Notes: generated by a model not told the origin, from the letters alone. A stretch of DNA of 64,000 nt from Branchiostoma floridae (GCF_000003815.2 NC_049979.1:27340782-27404781), one strand, 5' to 3'; counted from the first letter of the stretch, positions 48,301 through 59,254 are shown. Made by a program: numbers and translations.

Positions 48301-51300
48301 GGTGGGGTTGTTGTCCCTTTTTTTACCAGTAAGAGGTTCAATGAACATTTTGGTTTTAAAAAAAATGGGTCAAAGTTTTGTACCTAATATCAGCACATCT
48401 CTTTGTAGTTTGCACGTGCTTGCAAAATACGTTTTTCAGGGCTAAAAACAATAAGTTTCTTGCAAATTCTTGCCCGAGGGCTAATTGCAGGTAACAAAAG
48501 AAAAAAGACAGATAAATAATGGTAAGCACTAAAACAGTGTAGCAAGCGACTACTCTAGTCTAACTTAAATATGTAACTTATTGGGTTTGACTGTAAACTT
48601 GGAGATATTAGGATCGAATTTTGTAAAGAAACAGTCCTACGCAAATTCAAAAACGTGTTTGTTCCACAGGAAAGTTCCAGGACAGAGTCACCGTGGTGGT
48701 TAAGGCCTTCATCCGCTACACCAACCTCCGCAGACTCATCAACAACATCCACTCGTTCTACCCGGGCACCAGGATTGTCGTTGCCGACGACAGCCCAGAC
48801 GATTTCTACAAGACAGTCGACATCGACAATGTTCACCAATACAAGATGCCAAATTACACGGTAAGCCTTTAAGGCTGTACTCAAAAGTAGAATTATGAGG
48901 CAAAATATTCTGAATTACAAAATGATCATGTTTGATCATAGTAGTGGCATCGGTATTGAGATGCACCTTGTACCACATCATTTCATACAAACATAGCAAA
49001 TGTAATTCAAACTGTGGCGACCACATTTTCGCGTCCTACAAGAGGCCAATATGGCTTGCCGTCACTTGACTCACTTGAGGTGAAGCGTCAAGGTATGTTG
49101 ATGATGACTCACAAACCCCAGGCAGTGGTATCAATTCGAAATGGTACTGTACTGCATCCGGCAATGTATACATGAGCTGATGAGAGTGTTAACCTTTTTC
49201 CATGGCTATTTTGCTGGTCGGAACCTTGGCCTTTCCCAAGTGGCGACGGAATACTCCCAGTACACAGACGACGACCAATATCTAGCTAACTGCATGTTGT
49301 AATGCATCCTGCAATATTTTGAATATGGTATATGAGCTGATGGGAGTGTTAACCTTTTTCCAGGGATATTTTGCTGGTCGGAACCTTGGCCTTTCCCAAG
49401 TGGTGACGGAGTACTTCCTGTACACAGACGACGACCAATATCTTGTTGACGGCAAAAGTGACTTGGAGCGGCTGGTGTCACTGTTGGATGAGACTGATAT
49501 ACATGTGGTGAGTCCGAGCGAATCACTATTCAATAAATAAGGCCTCTCCAAATTCATTTACTGTTTTTTTTATAGAAAAAAATTGTACCAACAGGTCGAA
49601 AAAAAAAGAATTTTTTTTCAAAAGGTTGGGGTGAAGATATATGGCAAATACCCCCCCCCCAAAAAAAAAACATCTTGACGACTCTTGGAGTTAAATGGCG
49701 CGTTTTATACAACGAATCCCGTTGTTTTTAGACTGAAATTATGTGTACGTGGCTCTGAATGGTAATATTTACAGGTTTGAAAATTAAACCAAAAATTGGA
49801 CAGGTGAATCCGAGAAGCAACAAATAAAATTGCTGTGGCCTAAGAAAATCTTTCTCAAGTCTCTTTATCGCCTTAGGTCTAGCTAGCGTTTTGTAAATGT
49901 GTCGGTGGGCTGGGAAGAAAGCAATTCACCGCCCCCGCGAAGTACCGGGAAGCATGCCAGGTCATCATTCATAGATAACACAAAAGAGCCACAAGTACTA
50001 CAATAGTGTCCAGTTGTGAATTCAAAATACATTGTATATAGAAGCAGAGGAAAGGACTGGTTTAGCAACTACTTTTGTGGGGTCAATAACCAAATATACA
50101 ATTAAGAAAATGTAGCAACTATTTCCAAATATTCCAAACAGTGCAAACATCACTTAAATGTATTTGAAGATGGTTCTAGATAAAGAATTCTTTGCACAGT
50201 GACTTCCAAAAGGTTTCCGAAATATATTGTCGAACATGTTCAATCTTCAAATTTCAGTTCTTTGAACAATTATTACAAATATAGAACATTTGTGACGGAA
50301 GTATTCTTTTAGTCAACATCATTCAAACATAGGTCACATGGGGGATGCGTAGTCGAATTATGTAGTACTTGCGATAGAATTTTGTTTTATGTTTAGGAAA
50401 TGAAGACGTATATTGCAAGACTGACCTTATGTTTGTTATTTTCTTCAGGTTAGCCTAGCTGGACAAGGCTTTACCAAGATAATGGGACAAATCTTTAAGT
50501 ACAAGGGAGAAGGCGACGAAACCTGCATTTACCGAGAGATTGGCTTCCACTATCAAGTACCAGGATATCCAGGTGAGTCACTGAGTACTGTGAGTAGATA
50601 TGTTAAAGACAATGGGCCAATGTGGTTCAAACATACTTTCTCATATCTCATATAATGTATATAGTTTGAAGTATAACTAATCCAAAAAGCAAGTACCAAT
50701 TCTATCTACCTATGAATGCGTCAATATCTGTAAGAAAATGTCATCGAATGCATTTCTTTCAATTTCAATTTCAATAAATTAGTACAAAACTCTTAAGCAA
50801 TATAACGTTACGTTTCGATGTCTCTCAGACATCTTCCTCTGAGCTTCTAACTGGAGTTCTGCTTTTCACCGCTATATGTAACTGATGTAGGTGGCGCTTT
50901 TGCGGCGAGAACGTGGCTAAGCTTGAATCCCCCCTCGTCCCGGTTTATCACTGGGGTTGTCTTCCTTATCCAGACCGCTTCCTTGATCCAACGGATCAAC
51001 CTGTTGTCTTCCCTGTCTATGTTCTCTTACATCTTACTATACCAACCTGATGAAATTATTTCACCTTTAGACTGTTTCGTGGTGGATTTTGCGATGAACT
51101 TCATGCTGGGGTCCACCGCTGACGTCAGAGCTGTCGGGTTCGACCCTCACCGTCTTCTAGCAATTTCAGCGCATCGAGGTATTTCAAACAATTACATATA
51201 ATGATGAAATTTTACATAGTAAGATCATGTTGATTATGTTGGGCGTCCTCGGGCGTCCATTTTGCCCGTTTCCAATTGCAAAACAAGACTTCTCGACCAT

Positions 51301-51887
51301 ACTGTAAAGCAGCTGCAAAATGAATAAGTATATATACAAATGTATGTCGTAGATTAAAAAAATTCAAAAGTCAAAGAAGATATGGAAGAACAAAAATGGA
51401 GAATCTATAGTTCGATATACCACATTCTGTTTTGCCAAATGTTTTTATTCGCACTCTTGCTTCCTATTCGAATCCGAAGTCGAATCAACATTGCTTAAAT
51501 CATATCAGATACTTCCTTGCATTAGCTACACATAGAAAACTGTGTATCAAATATTATGCCGAAGAAAGTATACGTTTGCAAATACATGTAGCCTAGAATG
51601 ACAGTGGTGGGTTTTGGTTTTCAGAGTTTTATTATGCTGCATATGGGAGGCTCCGCATCGCCGTGTGCATGGACGCCCTGTTCAGTCACGAGCGCCTTGG
51701 GGACCCCAACTACGAGAAGTACCAAGCTCGCCGAGCCAACCCAAGCAAAGATATGGTTGGTCAGCAGATGATGTATGAACTCTACAAAAACCATCTGGGC
51801 TGCCTTACACCACGGGTCAAGCCTCCGAGTAACGACCCCTTCAAGGATGCCATGCAGAAACAACAGAAGAGCCAGCAAACCAACTGA
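39381..51887 (+). CDS. B4GALNT: Beta-1,4-N-acetylgalactosaminyltransferase, GT12 family (GM2/GD2-synthase-like)
   Basis: Eleven exons with agreeing phases: 39381-39566, 41129-41248, 42403-42509, 43279-43334, 44346-44526, 47154-47240, 48670-48860, 49364-49507, 50449-50572, 51071-51178 and 51625-51887 (stop TGA). They give 521 residues; human B4GALNT1 has 533. The first exon begins mid-codon, so an N-terminal exon with the membrane anchor is missing. Family marks: VTVVVKAFIRYTNLRRLINNI, YPGTRIVVADDSPDD, GYFAGRNLGLSQVVTEY, a DDD motif (49427-49435) where the metal and UDP-sugar bind, GFHYQVPGYPGCFVVDF-type acceptor region, VRAVGFDPHRL and EFYYAAYGRLRIAVC. The family moves GalNAc from UDP-GalNAc to galactose on glycolipids or glycoproteins in the Golgi. 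B4GALNT1-like versus B4GALNT2-like cannot be settled here. The stop is followed at once by a dispersed repeat. Confidence 0.9.
40755..40795 (+). mobile_element. SINE body fragment
   Basis: TCGGAAGGGACGTAAATG and GGAGGTGCCTTGAGCAC match the body found after the 5S-like heads at 30589 and 60890. The 5S-like head is not recognisable here. Confidence 0.5.
41272..41704. mobile_element. Inverted-repeat element with 34-bp TIRs
   Basis: Left end ACACCTTTCTCACGCGGCGG (continuing CCATGATAGATCGA) at 41272-41305; right end is the exact inverse at 41671-41704. It starts only 23 bp after exon 41129-41248, in the following intron. Superfamily not assigned. Confidence 0.85.
41840..42140. repeat. Intron repeat shared with 46370-46680
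   Basis: GAAGTGACACTAGAGAGGCA, TGCCACCAATATGGAAGCTA, TACCACACTAGTATCATTTT and GCCATCTTGTT recur in order near 46370-46680, in a different intron of the same gene. Probably a dispersed transposon. Confidence 0.75.
42520..42985 (+). repeat. Three tandem copies, unit about 160 bp, rich in CCAAT
   Basis: Each copy carries AGCAGTTTAACCAATGAGA, TTAGCGTTTMRACCAATGAG, GTGTCCGTCAAATATTTG, a GGGCGGRRCC-like block and ATCGGTCTATTGCAACTT. Copies start near 42530, 42690 and 42850. It lies in the intron after exon 42403-42509. Confidence 0.85.
43704..43831. mobile_element. Fold-back MITE with GTAGGTATGATATATCAAA ends
   Basis: Almost the whole element is a hairpin of two arms of about 53 bases: left GTAGGTATGATATATCAAAG at 43704, right TTTGATATATAATACCTAC ending at 43831, with TGCAATTAGATGTCT and its inverse near the loop. 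Intron of the GalNAc-transferase gene. Confidence 0.85.
44555..46120 (+). repeat. Dispersed repeat family F, two tandem copies
   Basis: It starts AACTAGAGTTCCACGACC. Blocks such as ATGCAAATTAGG, TCCTTCTCAGYTACAAATGT, CCATAATGRAACTGAGCG, CATACCAAAAATCATGACAA, CCTGCAGTTCCAAAACAAGC and GACATACATACATACA occur twice (about 44750-45300 and 45420-46020). Further copies: 51893-52240 (partial) and 54785-55760. Confidence 0.8.
47768..48198. mobile_element. Inverted-repeat element with TGGTGCGTACCTAAA ends
   Basis: Left end AGTGGTGCGTACCTAAA and right end TTTAGGTACGCACCACT are inverted. The interior has repeated CAGGTTCAGGTCCGGA-type blocks. A related but distinct element with GGGTGGGTACC ends lies at 59502-59927. 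Intron of the GalNAc-transferase gene. Confidence 0.75.
49150..49303 (+). pseudogene. Duplicated, disabled copy of the catalytic DDD exon
   Basis: Upstream of exon 49364-49507, a partial tandem copy repeats the preceding intron sequence and the first ~70 bases of the exon (49204-49272). Its acceptor is CCAT instead of CCAG, the donor half of the exon is missing, and the frame, open through the DDD codons, ends at TAA. It is a decayed exon duplication. Confidence 0.9.
51240..51440. repeat. Dispersed repeat family C, copy 3
   Basis: GTCCATTTTGCCCGTTTCCA, AAGCAGCTGCAAAATGA and ATTCAAAAGTCAAAGAAG match copies near 11290 and 38990. Confidence 0.5.
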
Positions 51888-51892
51888 AACGC

Positions 51893-52240
51893 ACCTTGCA
51901 GTTCCAAAGGAAGTTGCTAGAGGGCCCAAACTTATGTCACTTCTTCCCGACCGCAACATCTATTTACCAACCAGAAATTGTGTCAATAGTATGTCAAAAA
52001 AACGAGATATGAAAGCCTGAAGTTCTACTGCAGTACTTTAGAAGTCCGCTTGAGGACCCAAAATCTTATCATTTCGAGATCTCATCAAGACCTATCCCTA
52101 AACCAAATATAAAGACAATCAATGTAGGAATTCTGGAGTTATCGTGTTCACAATAGACATACAGACAGACACACGCACGCGGTAATGTTGAGGAAAATAT
52201 TACCATCTTGGCGAAGCTACATTCTTGGTGAAGGTACTGA
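51893..52240 (+). repeat. Dispersed repeat family F, partial copy forming the 3' UTR
   Basis: It starts within a few bases of the TGA stop of the GalNAc-transferase gene: CACCTTGCAGTTCCAAAGGA, AAATCTTATCATTTCGAGAT, ACATACAGACAGACACACGC and CCATCTTGGCGAAG match the copies at 44555-46120. Confidence 0.75.
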
Positions 52241-52855
52241 AATGTAAGAGAACATCGAATTTAGAAACATATCCAAACAATTTCAAGGACCTCTCATTTT
52301 TTAATATCAACTTTGTTTGCAATTACTATGCAATGTACGCACTAACTTCATCCCTGAATTTTGAAAGCAGATTTGATCATGAGCAAACCAACTCTAGGGG
52401 CGATCAGAAAAACCAAAACTCGTCTTCTTATGTGTTCTTTTTCTTGGTGTTCATGTCACCCCTCATTTACCCCGAAAAATATTCATGATGACGGTAGTAT
52501 TTATACGCATAGGAAATGCATGAGTAGGGTGTACATTAAAATCTTATATTGGGTGTCCTATTGTATAGCACGCATTGGGTAATTCACAACAAGATATTAA
52601 TTATGTATTCAGTGTTATATAATCCATCGGAAAATTACACGCCCTTCTAGAGTTTAGTACCCATTTATCGACTAATTTCCAAAAGGACATCGATTGGAAA
52701 CTAATGACCACAATGACTTGACGTCTCGAGTGACATCCATTACTCTTCTTCTGCGTCACTAGAATGAAGTGGCCAAAAAAATCGATGCTATTACATATCT
52801 GCTGGAAAAAGCCGGCTGACTAACTCCTAATTGTCGCATGTAGATGTCACTGATA

Positions 52856-53844
52856 CGAGGGGCGTGCAATAAGTAGCCCCTGACCCACTTCCAGTCGTCT
52901 GATCTAAATGAAATTTTGTATGTGTAATGATTCATATCTTTATAGATTATGTTGCAAAAAACAGCTCTGAACTAATTATGGTTTCTGATTTACTTGTGTT
53001 TGAACTGAGTCAGGTGCGAAATAGCCCATGTGTAAAATGGAACCAGTTGAGTGGCGCGCAGTGATCCGTTTTTTGTAATTGAAAGGACGCACACCAAAGA
53101 AGACTTTTGATGAAATGAAAGAAACTTATGGTGATGATGCCCCATCATATGACCTTGTAATACGCTGGCATCCTGAATTCAAACATGGCCGGAAGTCTGT
53201 GGAAACAGCTCCCAGACCTGGTCGTCCTAATCTCCAAGCAGATCCTACAATGGCAAAAGATGGCCAAGGAGTGTTGTCAGTCAAGTGGTGTACATTTGCC
53301 ATATAGAATCTGCCTCCAGTCGGCTAGAACAAAGGCTATTAACATCCAATTGTTTCCCATTCAAACTGTGCTTGAAGTGTAGGTGCTAATTGCCCTCCTT
53401 CCTGTTTGGTGCTGACTTCCAACTGGGACATGTGCTGGTCACTGGTGTAAGTCGCTCGTAAAATCATTAGCACATGGCCACAGGGAGGGGCAGCAACACC
53501 ATTGTTGAATAGAAATGCTCCTCCCTGTTTCAGTGGAGGCAGATCCCCGGTAGCCAAACTACTCCTAAGCCGGCTTCACTCCTCTGCCAGCTTTTGATAC
53601 TATCTTATGCTACCGTAGGATCTGCTTGGAGATTAGGTCGTCCCTCTTCTGCCATTGATGAGGCAATTGGAGGACCAACCTGGGGTGTCCTACAAAAACG
53701 GTGTCCAGAGCTGCATCAAACGATGGGAGAAATGCATAACTCTGGGTGGTTCCTATGAAGAGAAAGACTAATAACTGTGCCAAGTTTCATTAATATCCTG
53801 CTATGGGAAATGGGTCAGGGGCATTACTTAGTGAACGCCCCTCG
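52856..53844 (+). mobile_element. Dead mariner-like transposon, internally deleted
   Basis: TIRs CGAGGGGCGTGCAATAAGTA and CACTAAGTAATGCCCCTGAC-type with outer CGCCCCTCG, flanked by TA on both sides. Remaining transposase pieces: an N-terminal helix-turn-helix part (GRTPKKTFDEMKETYGDDAP, VETAPRPGRP, frame from 53079) and a C-terminal end (GVQSCIKRWEKCITLGGSYE, about 53700-53770). The catalytic middle is gone, and a fold-back element is inserted at 53228-53635. Confidence 0.88.
53228..53635. mobile_element. Fold-back element nested in the mariner relic
   Basis: Ends TAATCTCCAAGCAGATCCTA and TAGGATCTGCTTGGAGATTA are inverted. Flanked by the 8-bp repeat GGTCGTCC (53220-53227 and 53636-53643). 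Ends shared with 38260-38660. Confidence 0.85.
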
Positions 53845-54275
53845 TATGTAAATCTATAGACTGAGTTGTTGCTCTAGGCTATTATGAGTAGTATATAGTA
53901 CGTTAAAGTGTTAGAAAAAATGCTTGAACATTTGCTGTATTGACAGTTTGGAACTTGCAAGTCTTATAGAATTTCAGATTCCAATTCTGTATTTATAAAT
54001 ATTAATAAAATCATGGTTTCTATGAATATTGTTGTTTCCATACGTTGTTGTTTCAATAGATTTGAGGTTTGTGAGAGAATAGTCCTAGGGCAGATCCCGA
54101 TTTCAATCTGTCCTATTCATGTATAGCACTTGTACACCCTGGGTACAATACGCGATGGTCCAAACGACTAACTAAGGTCCATGACCCCTCGATGAAGGTT
54201 AGACATCCAGGCAATAAGATACGCCAAATAGCAAATACTCATTGACAAGCAACTGGATATGATTTTGGAAACGGC

Positions 54276-54592
54276 TAACCTGGAATCCAGTCTCCTTGTG
54301 GCACGGCCTACCGTAGTAAGTGTAGGCTTGCTATGGGGCCAGTGAAGCTCTCAGCCGCCGGGGTAAACATTCACACCCGGTAGGATTTTCACGCGGTTAG
54401 ACTTTGCCCAGTGGGAGTTAATTGCCGGCTAATAATCCCTCTGGGCAAGGACGTTATATCTAGTCCTACCGCGTGAAAATCCTACCGGGTGTGGCCGATT
54501 ACCCCGGCGGCTGAGATCTGCACTGGCCCCGTAGCGAGCCTACACGTACTACGGTAGGCCGTGCCACAAGGAGACTGGATTCCTGGTTTATA
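54276..54592. mobile_element. Long fold-back element (TAACCTGG ends)
   Basis: Two arms of about 140 bp: left TAACCTGGAATCCAGTCTCC, GCCGCCGGGGTAA, CACCCGGTAGGATTTTCACG; right arm inverse, ending GGAGACTGGATTCCTGG. GGAAACGGC flanks it at 54267-54275 and 54593-54601. It is inserted in an older repeat with CAAGCAACTGGATATGATTT that also occurs near 23800 and 37400. Confidence 0.88.
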
Positions 54593-54784
54593 GGAAACGG
54601 CCAAACGTTTCAGGTAACTGACGGATGTTTAACAGTGTATCTGGAACGTCTGACTCACGGTTTCCAAAATCGTATCCTGTTGCTTTGATAGTATTTGCTG
54701 TTTGGGGTAATTAGGGTTCAATGACCTGGACCAGACGACAGTCACCATCTTTACAACGTGGCGAGTGGCATGGCAGAAGGGCTG

Positions 54785-55760
54785 GTCCTCATAAATCTAA
54801 ACTGGAGTTCCACGAACCCGTACCTTCATCAAAATGCAAATCATCTGACAGGGAGCGGTTACCCTGGGAAACCAGCTCGAGAAGCTTCGCAAATAAGAGT
54901 TATCGATCTCCTGCCTAACACGCGCCCCCCCGCCTCTATGCACCCGCCCCACTACCAGCTGGCCCCACTTACACCGGCCCCCGACTATCGCTCGTAAGAG
55001 GCAAAGCGATAGTTGAGGCCAGCTGGTTTGTGGGGCCGGCGGGTGTTGGGCGGCGGGTGTTCCGTGCGCGCGTGTGGCGGGGATCGGTAAACTAGGCCTT
55101 GCGCGCCACGAAGGGGTCTGTGTTTTCCCAGGGTAGGGAGCGGTGTGTCAGGTGCATTTTTGCCTGACTTTTGCCTGATTTACTAACAATAATGGAAATG
55201 ATGAAATTCCCATTGTTTACCACTATGAAATAAAAGCATTTTGTCATATCATGTTGTATCATTTGTTGTGACCTGCACTAAACCCAGTGGGTATGAATGT
55301 ACAATAAAGGTCTTCATTCATTCATTAATCATGCAAATTTGAACTATTTGTATAGTTGATATATATCGGCATTTCTCTCTTTCTCAGTTACACATGCTAC
55401 ATGTTTAAGTGCCCTCCCATGGAATGGAGCCTACTCATAAAGTTTCCTGATTAATTATGCTAATCAGAGGCTGATTTGCTTATTTTCATAAGCAGCCTAT
55501 GATTATGTACACGCTCATGACGATCCGTCAAAAATCGTTACCTGTAGTTCTAAAAAAGTCGCTAGGGAAGGGGCCAAGGCTACACGACTTTCAAACAGCT
55601 ATCCAGAACACAAAATATTAAAACCGGAAGCGCAGCTAAGAAAGGTGTGTGTGTGTGAAATCATTTTGAGGTCTCAACAAGACCTACGTTTACGCACATA
55701 CAAAATATCCCCAAAACCTTCTTGGCAAAGGTAACTATTATACAGGGCACTTTCGCATGG
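54785..55760 (+). repeat. Dispersed repeat family F, copy interrupted by a fold-back element
   Basis: It starts AAACTGGAGTTCCACGAACC and resumes after 55144 with AATGGAAATGATGAAATTCC and TGCTACATGTTTAAGTG, through AGACCTACGTTTACGC and CTTCTTGGCAAAGGTA. It matches the copies at 44555-46120. Confidence 0.75.
54860..55135. mobile_element. Fold-back element (TACCCTGGGAAA ends), copy 1
   Basis: Left end TACCCTGGGAAACCAGCTCG, right end TGTTTTCCCAGGGTA, GC-rich arms with CAGCTGG motifs and GCGATAGT / ACTATCGC in the centre. Perfect 9-bp flank GGGAGCGGT (54851-54859 and 55136-55144). Copy 2 is at 61376-61648 in inverse orientation. Confidence 0.92.
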
Positions 55761-56284
55761 ATTATGCAAATTAGGCCCTTATTTGCATTATTGATATCTG
55801 TAAATGTTCCACCTGACATTAATTACACGCGTTAGATGTATTGAAGTGCCACCGTGACAAACACCGAAGTTAGACAATTCCGCCATCCCCAATCCATTGT
55901 AACATCCCTCCTACCTGCATCCCGAATATCACGGAAGTTCACCATTCTATAATGTGTAACGTTAGTTATCGTCATTGAAAGATTCAAGGCCAAAAAGTCC
56001 CTGCAGTTTCAGAGCAAGCTGAAAGGGAGTCCAAGCCTAGTACTGCAGTACTGTACTTCTTCTTTACATTAGGAGCTGCCACAAAACAAAACAAACAAGA
56101 CCATAGCTTGTCCAAGACACCCCCCCCCAAAAAAAAACAACAACAAAGAACCGGAAGCTCTGCAGCAGTACCAAGGTTGTACACTAGAGGCGCCCTTGGA
56201 AAATCGTCCTTGAAGCGCAAACACATAATAGTTATTGGGGTAAATAACTGTACATTTGGTTTTCACCTTCCGTCCATACTAGCA

Positions 56285-56405
56285 TGTACTGTAAACTTAC
56301 GCGGTGGTTATCCTTTTATGTTCGCGGTTTTCGAACTCAAAACCACCGCGAACACCCCATTTTCCCGCTACCGCGAAATCAAATCCCCGCGAACTTAAAT
56401 GCGTT
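56285..56405 (-). mobile_element. MITE family E, partial copy
   Basis: TACTGTAAACTTACGCGGTG at the left, and CCGCTACCGCGAAATCAAAT with CCCCGCGAACTTAAATGC at the right, match the copies at 17866, 62674 and 63281 on the opposite strand. Confidence 0.75.
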
Positions 56406-56449
56406 GTAATTGCTGCATAACATATGTCCTTGATATGTTGCATAATATT

Positions 56450-57690
56450 TGCGGCATCTAGGAGGTTTTTGTGATAGAACGTTACAGACGTATACGACAT
56501 TTTCCCATTTTCGGTGACGTCAGGTAGACCGTAGTGTAAAGAATTTTCTTGTTCGTGTTTTTTTTTCCGAAACCAGTTGAAAATTGATCCAAAGTAATGT
56601 CATCCATACAGTTTACTTACTGTGGCCATGATAGCGCTTGTATCTGAAGAAAAAGACCATCTGTCTAGGGAATTCCCTTTTCAGCAGTTATTTTGCCATT
56701 TTCGGTAACGTCATGTTGAATGAAATTTCCCCTCTTTTTTTTCTTTCGGAAACAGGTAAAAATCGATCGGTCATCCATAGCATTTACTTGCCTTGGCCAT
56801 GGCATAAGATCGTATTAAAACACTATTAAAATGTATCTGAAGGAATAGACCATCTGTTTAGGGAGTTGAATTCCCTTTGCAGCGGTTATTTTGCCATTTT
56901 CTGTAACGTCATGTCGACCGAAATTTCCCCCCTTTTTCTTTTCTTTCGGAAACAGGTAAAAATCGATCAAGTGATATCATCCATAGCATTTACCTGCCGT
57001 GGCCATGGCATAAGATCGTATCAAAACACTATTAAAATGTATCTGAAGAAATAGACCATCTGTTTAGGGAGTTGAATTCCCTTTGCAGCGGTTATTTTGC
57101 CATTTTCTGTAACGTCATGTCGACCGAAATTTCCCCTCTTTTTCTTTTCTTTCGGAAACAGGTAAAAATCGATCAAGCGATGTCATCCATAGCATTTACT
57201 TGCCGTGGCCATGGCATAAGATCGTATCAAAACACTATTAAAATGTATCTGAAGAAATAGACAATCTGTTCAGGGAATTCCCTTTTCAGCAGTTATTTTA
57301 CCATTTTCGGTAACGTCATATTGACCGAAATTTCCCCTCTTTTTTTTTCTTTCGAAAACGGGTAAAAATTAATCAAAGTGGTGTCATAGCATTTATCTTG
57401 CCTTGGCCATGGCATAAGATCGTATCAAAACACTATTAAAATGTATCTGAAGAAATAGACCATCTGTTTAGAGAGTTGAATTCCCTTTTCAGCGGTTATT
57501 TTGCCATTTTCGGTAACGTCATGTTGAATGAAATTTCCCCTCTTTTCTTTCTTTCGGAAACAGGTAAAAATCGATCAAGTGATGTCATCCATAGCATTTA
57601 CTTGCCGTGGCCATCACATTAGACCGTAAACACTTAATGTATCTGAAGAAATAATAGAGTTGAATTTCCTTCTCAGCTATAACCTTACGG
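56450..57690 (+). repeat. Satellite-like tandem array, unit about 206 bp
   Basis: At least five units with ATTTTGCCATTTTCNGTAACG, TCATGTNGANNGAAATTTCC, TTTCGGAAACAGGTAAAAAT, CGATCAAGTGATGTCATCC, GCCNTGGCCATGGCATAAGA and ACACTATTAAAATGTATCTG. Adjacent well-kept units are 206 bp apart (for example 56866 and 57072). Open frames within it are a by-product. Confidence 0.9.
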
Positions 57691-57769
57691 TTGTTGTACC
57701 CAATCCTATATAGAAAACGTGTTCACACATGGTGAATGATGAATCAAAGCCTAAGAACGTACGTGAGTG

Positions 57770-57990
57770 TTTATTCAGCGCTCGGCTCCTACGTCACAGT
57801 TTAAGCCCCGCCCCCTCACATGCGCGGCCACGGGACTCACGTTGATCAGCTGTAATGTACACGAGGGTTTCCCCTAGTGGTCTTTGTTTATGTAAAGTGG
57901 CACATGTAGCGCCCGGCGTCTCCCATCAGAAGACAAATCGTCTCCAGGCTGATCGTCTCCACTCGTTCTAGAAAACAAATTTTAGCCGGA
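57770..57990 (+). promoter_or_regulatory. GC-rich promoter-like region
   Basis: CTACGTCACAG (CRE-like), GCCCCGCCCCC (GC box) and several CpGs in an otherwise AT-rich neighbourhood, about 250-450 bp before a candidate first exon. No TATA box. Inferred from sequence only. Confidence 0.4.
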
Positions 57991-58241
57991 GGAGTCTCAT
58001 CCCTACTTCTCAATCATTTTAGCATTCCTCTAGTTCCTTGTTTTTTTAACGTGAGCACTTCCGGTCAGTGATCTGGACGATAGATTTGTAGCTGCAGGCC
58101 TTACTTCGATTTCGGGGTAGCTTTGTTTCTAAAATGGGACTGTGTGCCCGTTTCCTGTGGTCACGTTGCGAGGCATCTGCGTAGCGTGAAACAACTAAAA
58201 CATGATGAGTCAGATTCAAAGGAACGGACAGTTGGAGTAAC

Positions 58242-58279
58242 ATGCCGGGTGCCAAAGGGAGAGGTTTTTCCCCACTAAG
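58242..58279 (+). CDS. Candidate first coding exon of an unidentified gene
   Basis: AACATGCCGGG is followed by an open frame encoding MPGAKGRGFSPL, then AG and a strong donor GTAAGG. Two short upstream frames (ATG at 58134 and at 58202) end before it, so it is not the first ATG in the leader. It lies downstream of a GC-rich stretch. The next exon was not found in the window, so the product is unknown and the call rests on context. Confidence 0.35.
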
Positions 58280-58868
58280 GTAAGGGTTGTTCTACCTTCC
58301 TTTTCCTAAATAGAGATTATGTTTGAACCATTTTACATATTACTCATTCATTGCTCTTTTCAAACATTTAGAGACTCAGAGCTTGATGGTTTTAGTAAAT
58401 GTAACGTTAGCTCCTAATTTGATTTTCTGATCATGAATTTACGGTAACAGAGCTCACGATCAGGTCGAAAATAACAGTAATGTTGGACCAACTTCAATTT
58501 TTCGATTTGGGGAAGGCTTAGAGAGCATGGGATGTCTAATATCACGTTTGCAGAGAGCTATTTTGAAGAAATACTGTAATATTTTGGAAGAAATCTTGAT
58601 TTTGCATATCCTGTTATTTGATCTTATCCTTAGTGTCTCACTCACTAATCGATTTGAATATTATAAAAGGGTATTTCACTGGACCACGCCTGTGTCTGCC
58701 AAATAATTTGTGCAAACAGGCGCCAATTTGTTACCCAAAATTCCGATTTTTTTTAATTATTAATTTTTCTTCAATTTAAAAAAGTCTCAAATCAAAAAAT
58801 ATTGCAAATGGGCACGAAATGGCACAAAGCGGCATAATTTGCATATTTTATAATCTCTTACCTATACA

Positions 58869-59254
58869 AGGCCTAGGAAAAATAATGTGTTTCCTGTTTC
58901 CCTACCTACCCTAAAAAACCTGCCGACCCTAGACTTTTTTTTGGGTGGGCAGTGGAGTCACATAGCTTCCAGTTAGAATTTTTGTTTAGCCTGCTTCCTA
59001 TTGAAGTAAAACACTGTTTGTCCCATCTAACGAAGGATAAATGTATCTATCATGCACAAAATTAAAGTTTGACATTGAAAGACAAGTGTCATCATACATT
59101 TCAGTTTACTTTGTTCAACTGTATTGTAAATATGTATCACTAGTATTTTGGCCAGCCTAAAAAAAAATACAAGAAAAAAAAAGATAATCCCTACCTACCG
59201 ACCCTAATTTTTTCAGGACTGAAACGGGAAACACAACATTTTTTTTCCTAGGCC
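58869..59254. mobile_element. MITE family B, copy 2
   Basis: Left GGCCTAGGAAAAATAATGTG and right AACATTTTTTTTCCTAGGCC are inverted. The interior (GGTGGGCAGTGGAGTCACAT, CTACCTACCGACCCTAATTT) matches 10575-10938 in reverse. Confidence 0.8.

Noticed and set aside
53079-53306. Stand-alone gene of 75 residues
   Set aside because: It is the N-terminal helix-turn-helix of a dead mariner transposase running into a fold-back insertion.
56866-57260. Two near-identical 62-residue frames
   Set aside because: They repeat at the 206-bp satellite period and have no other support.
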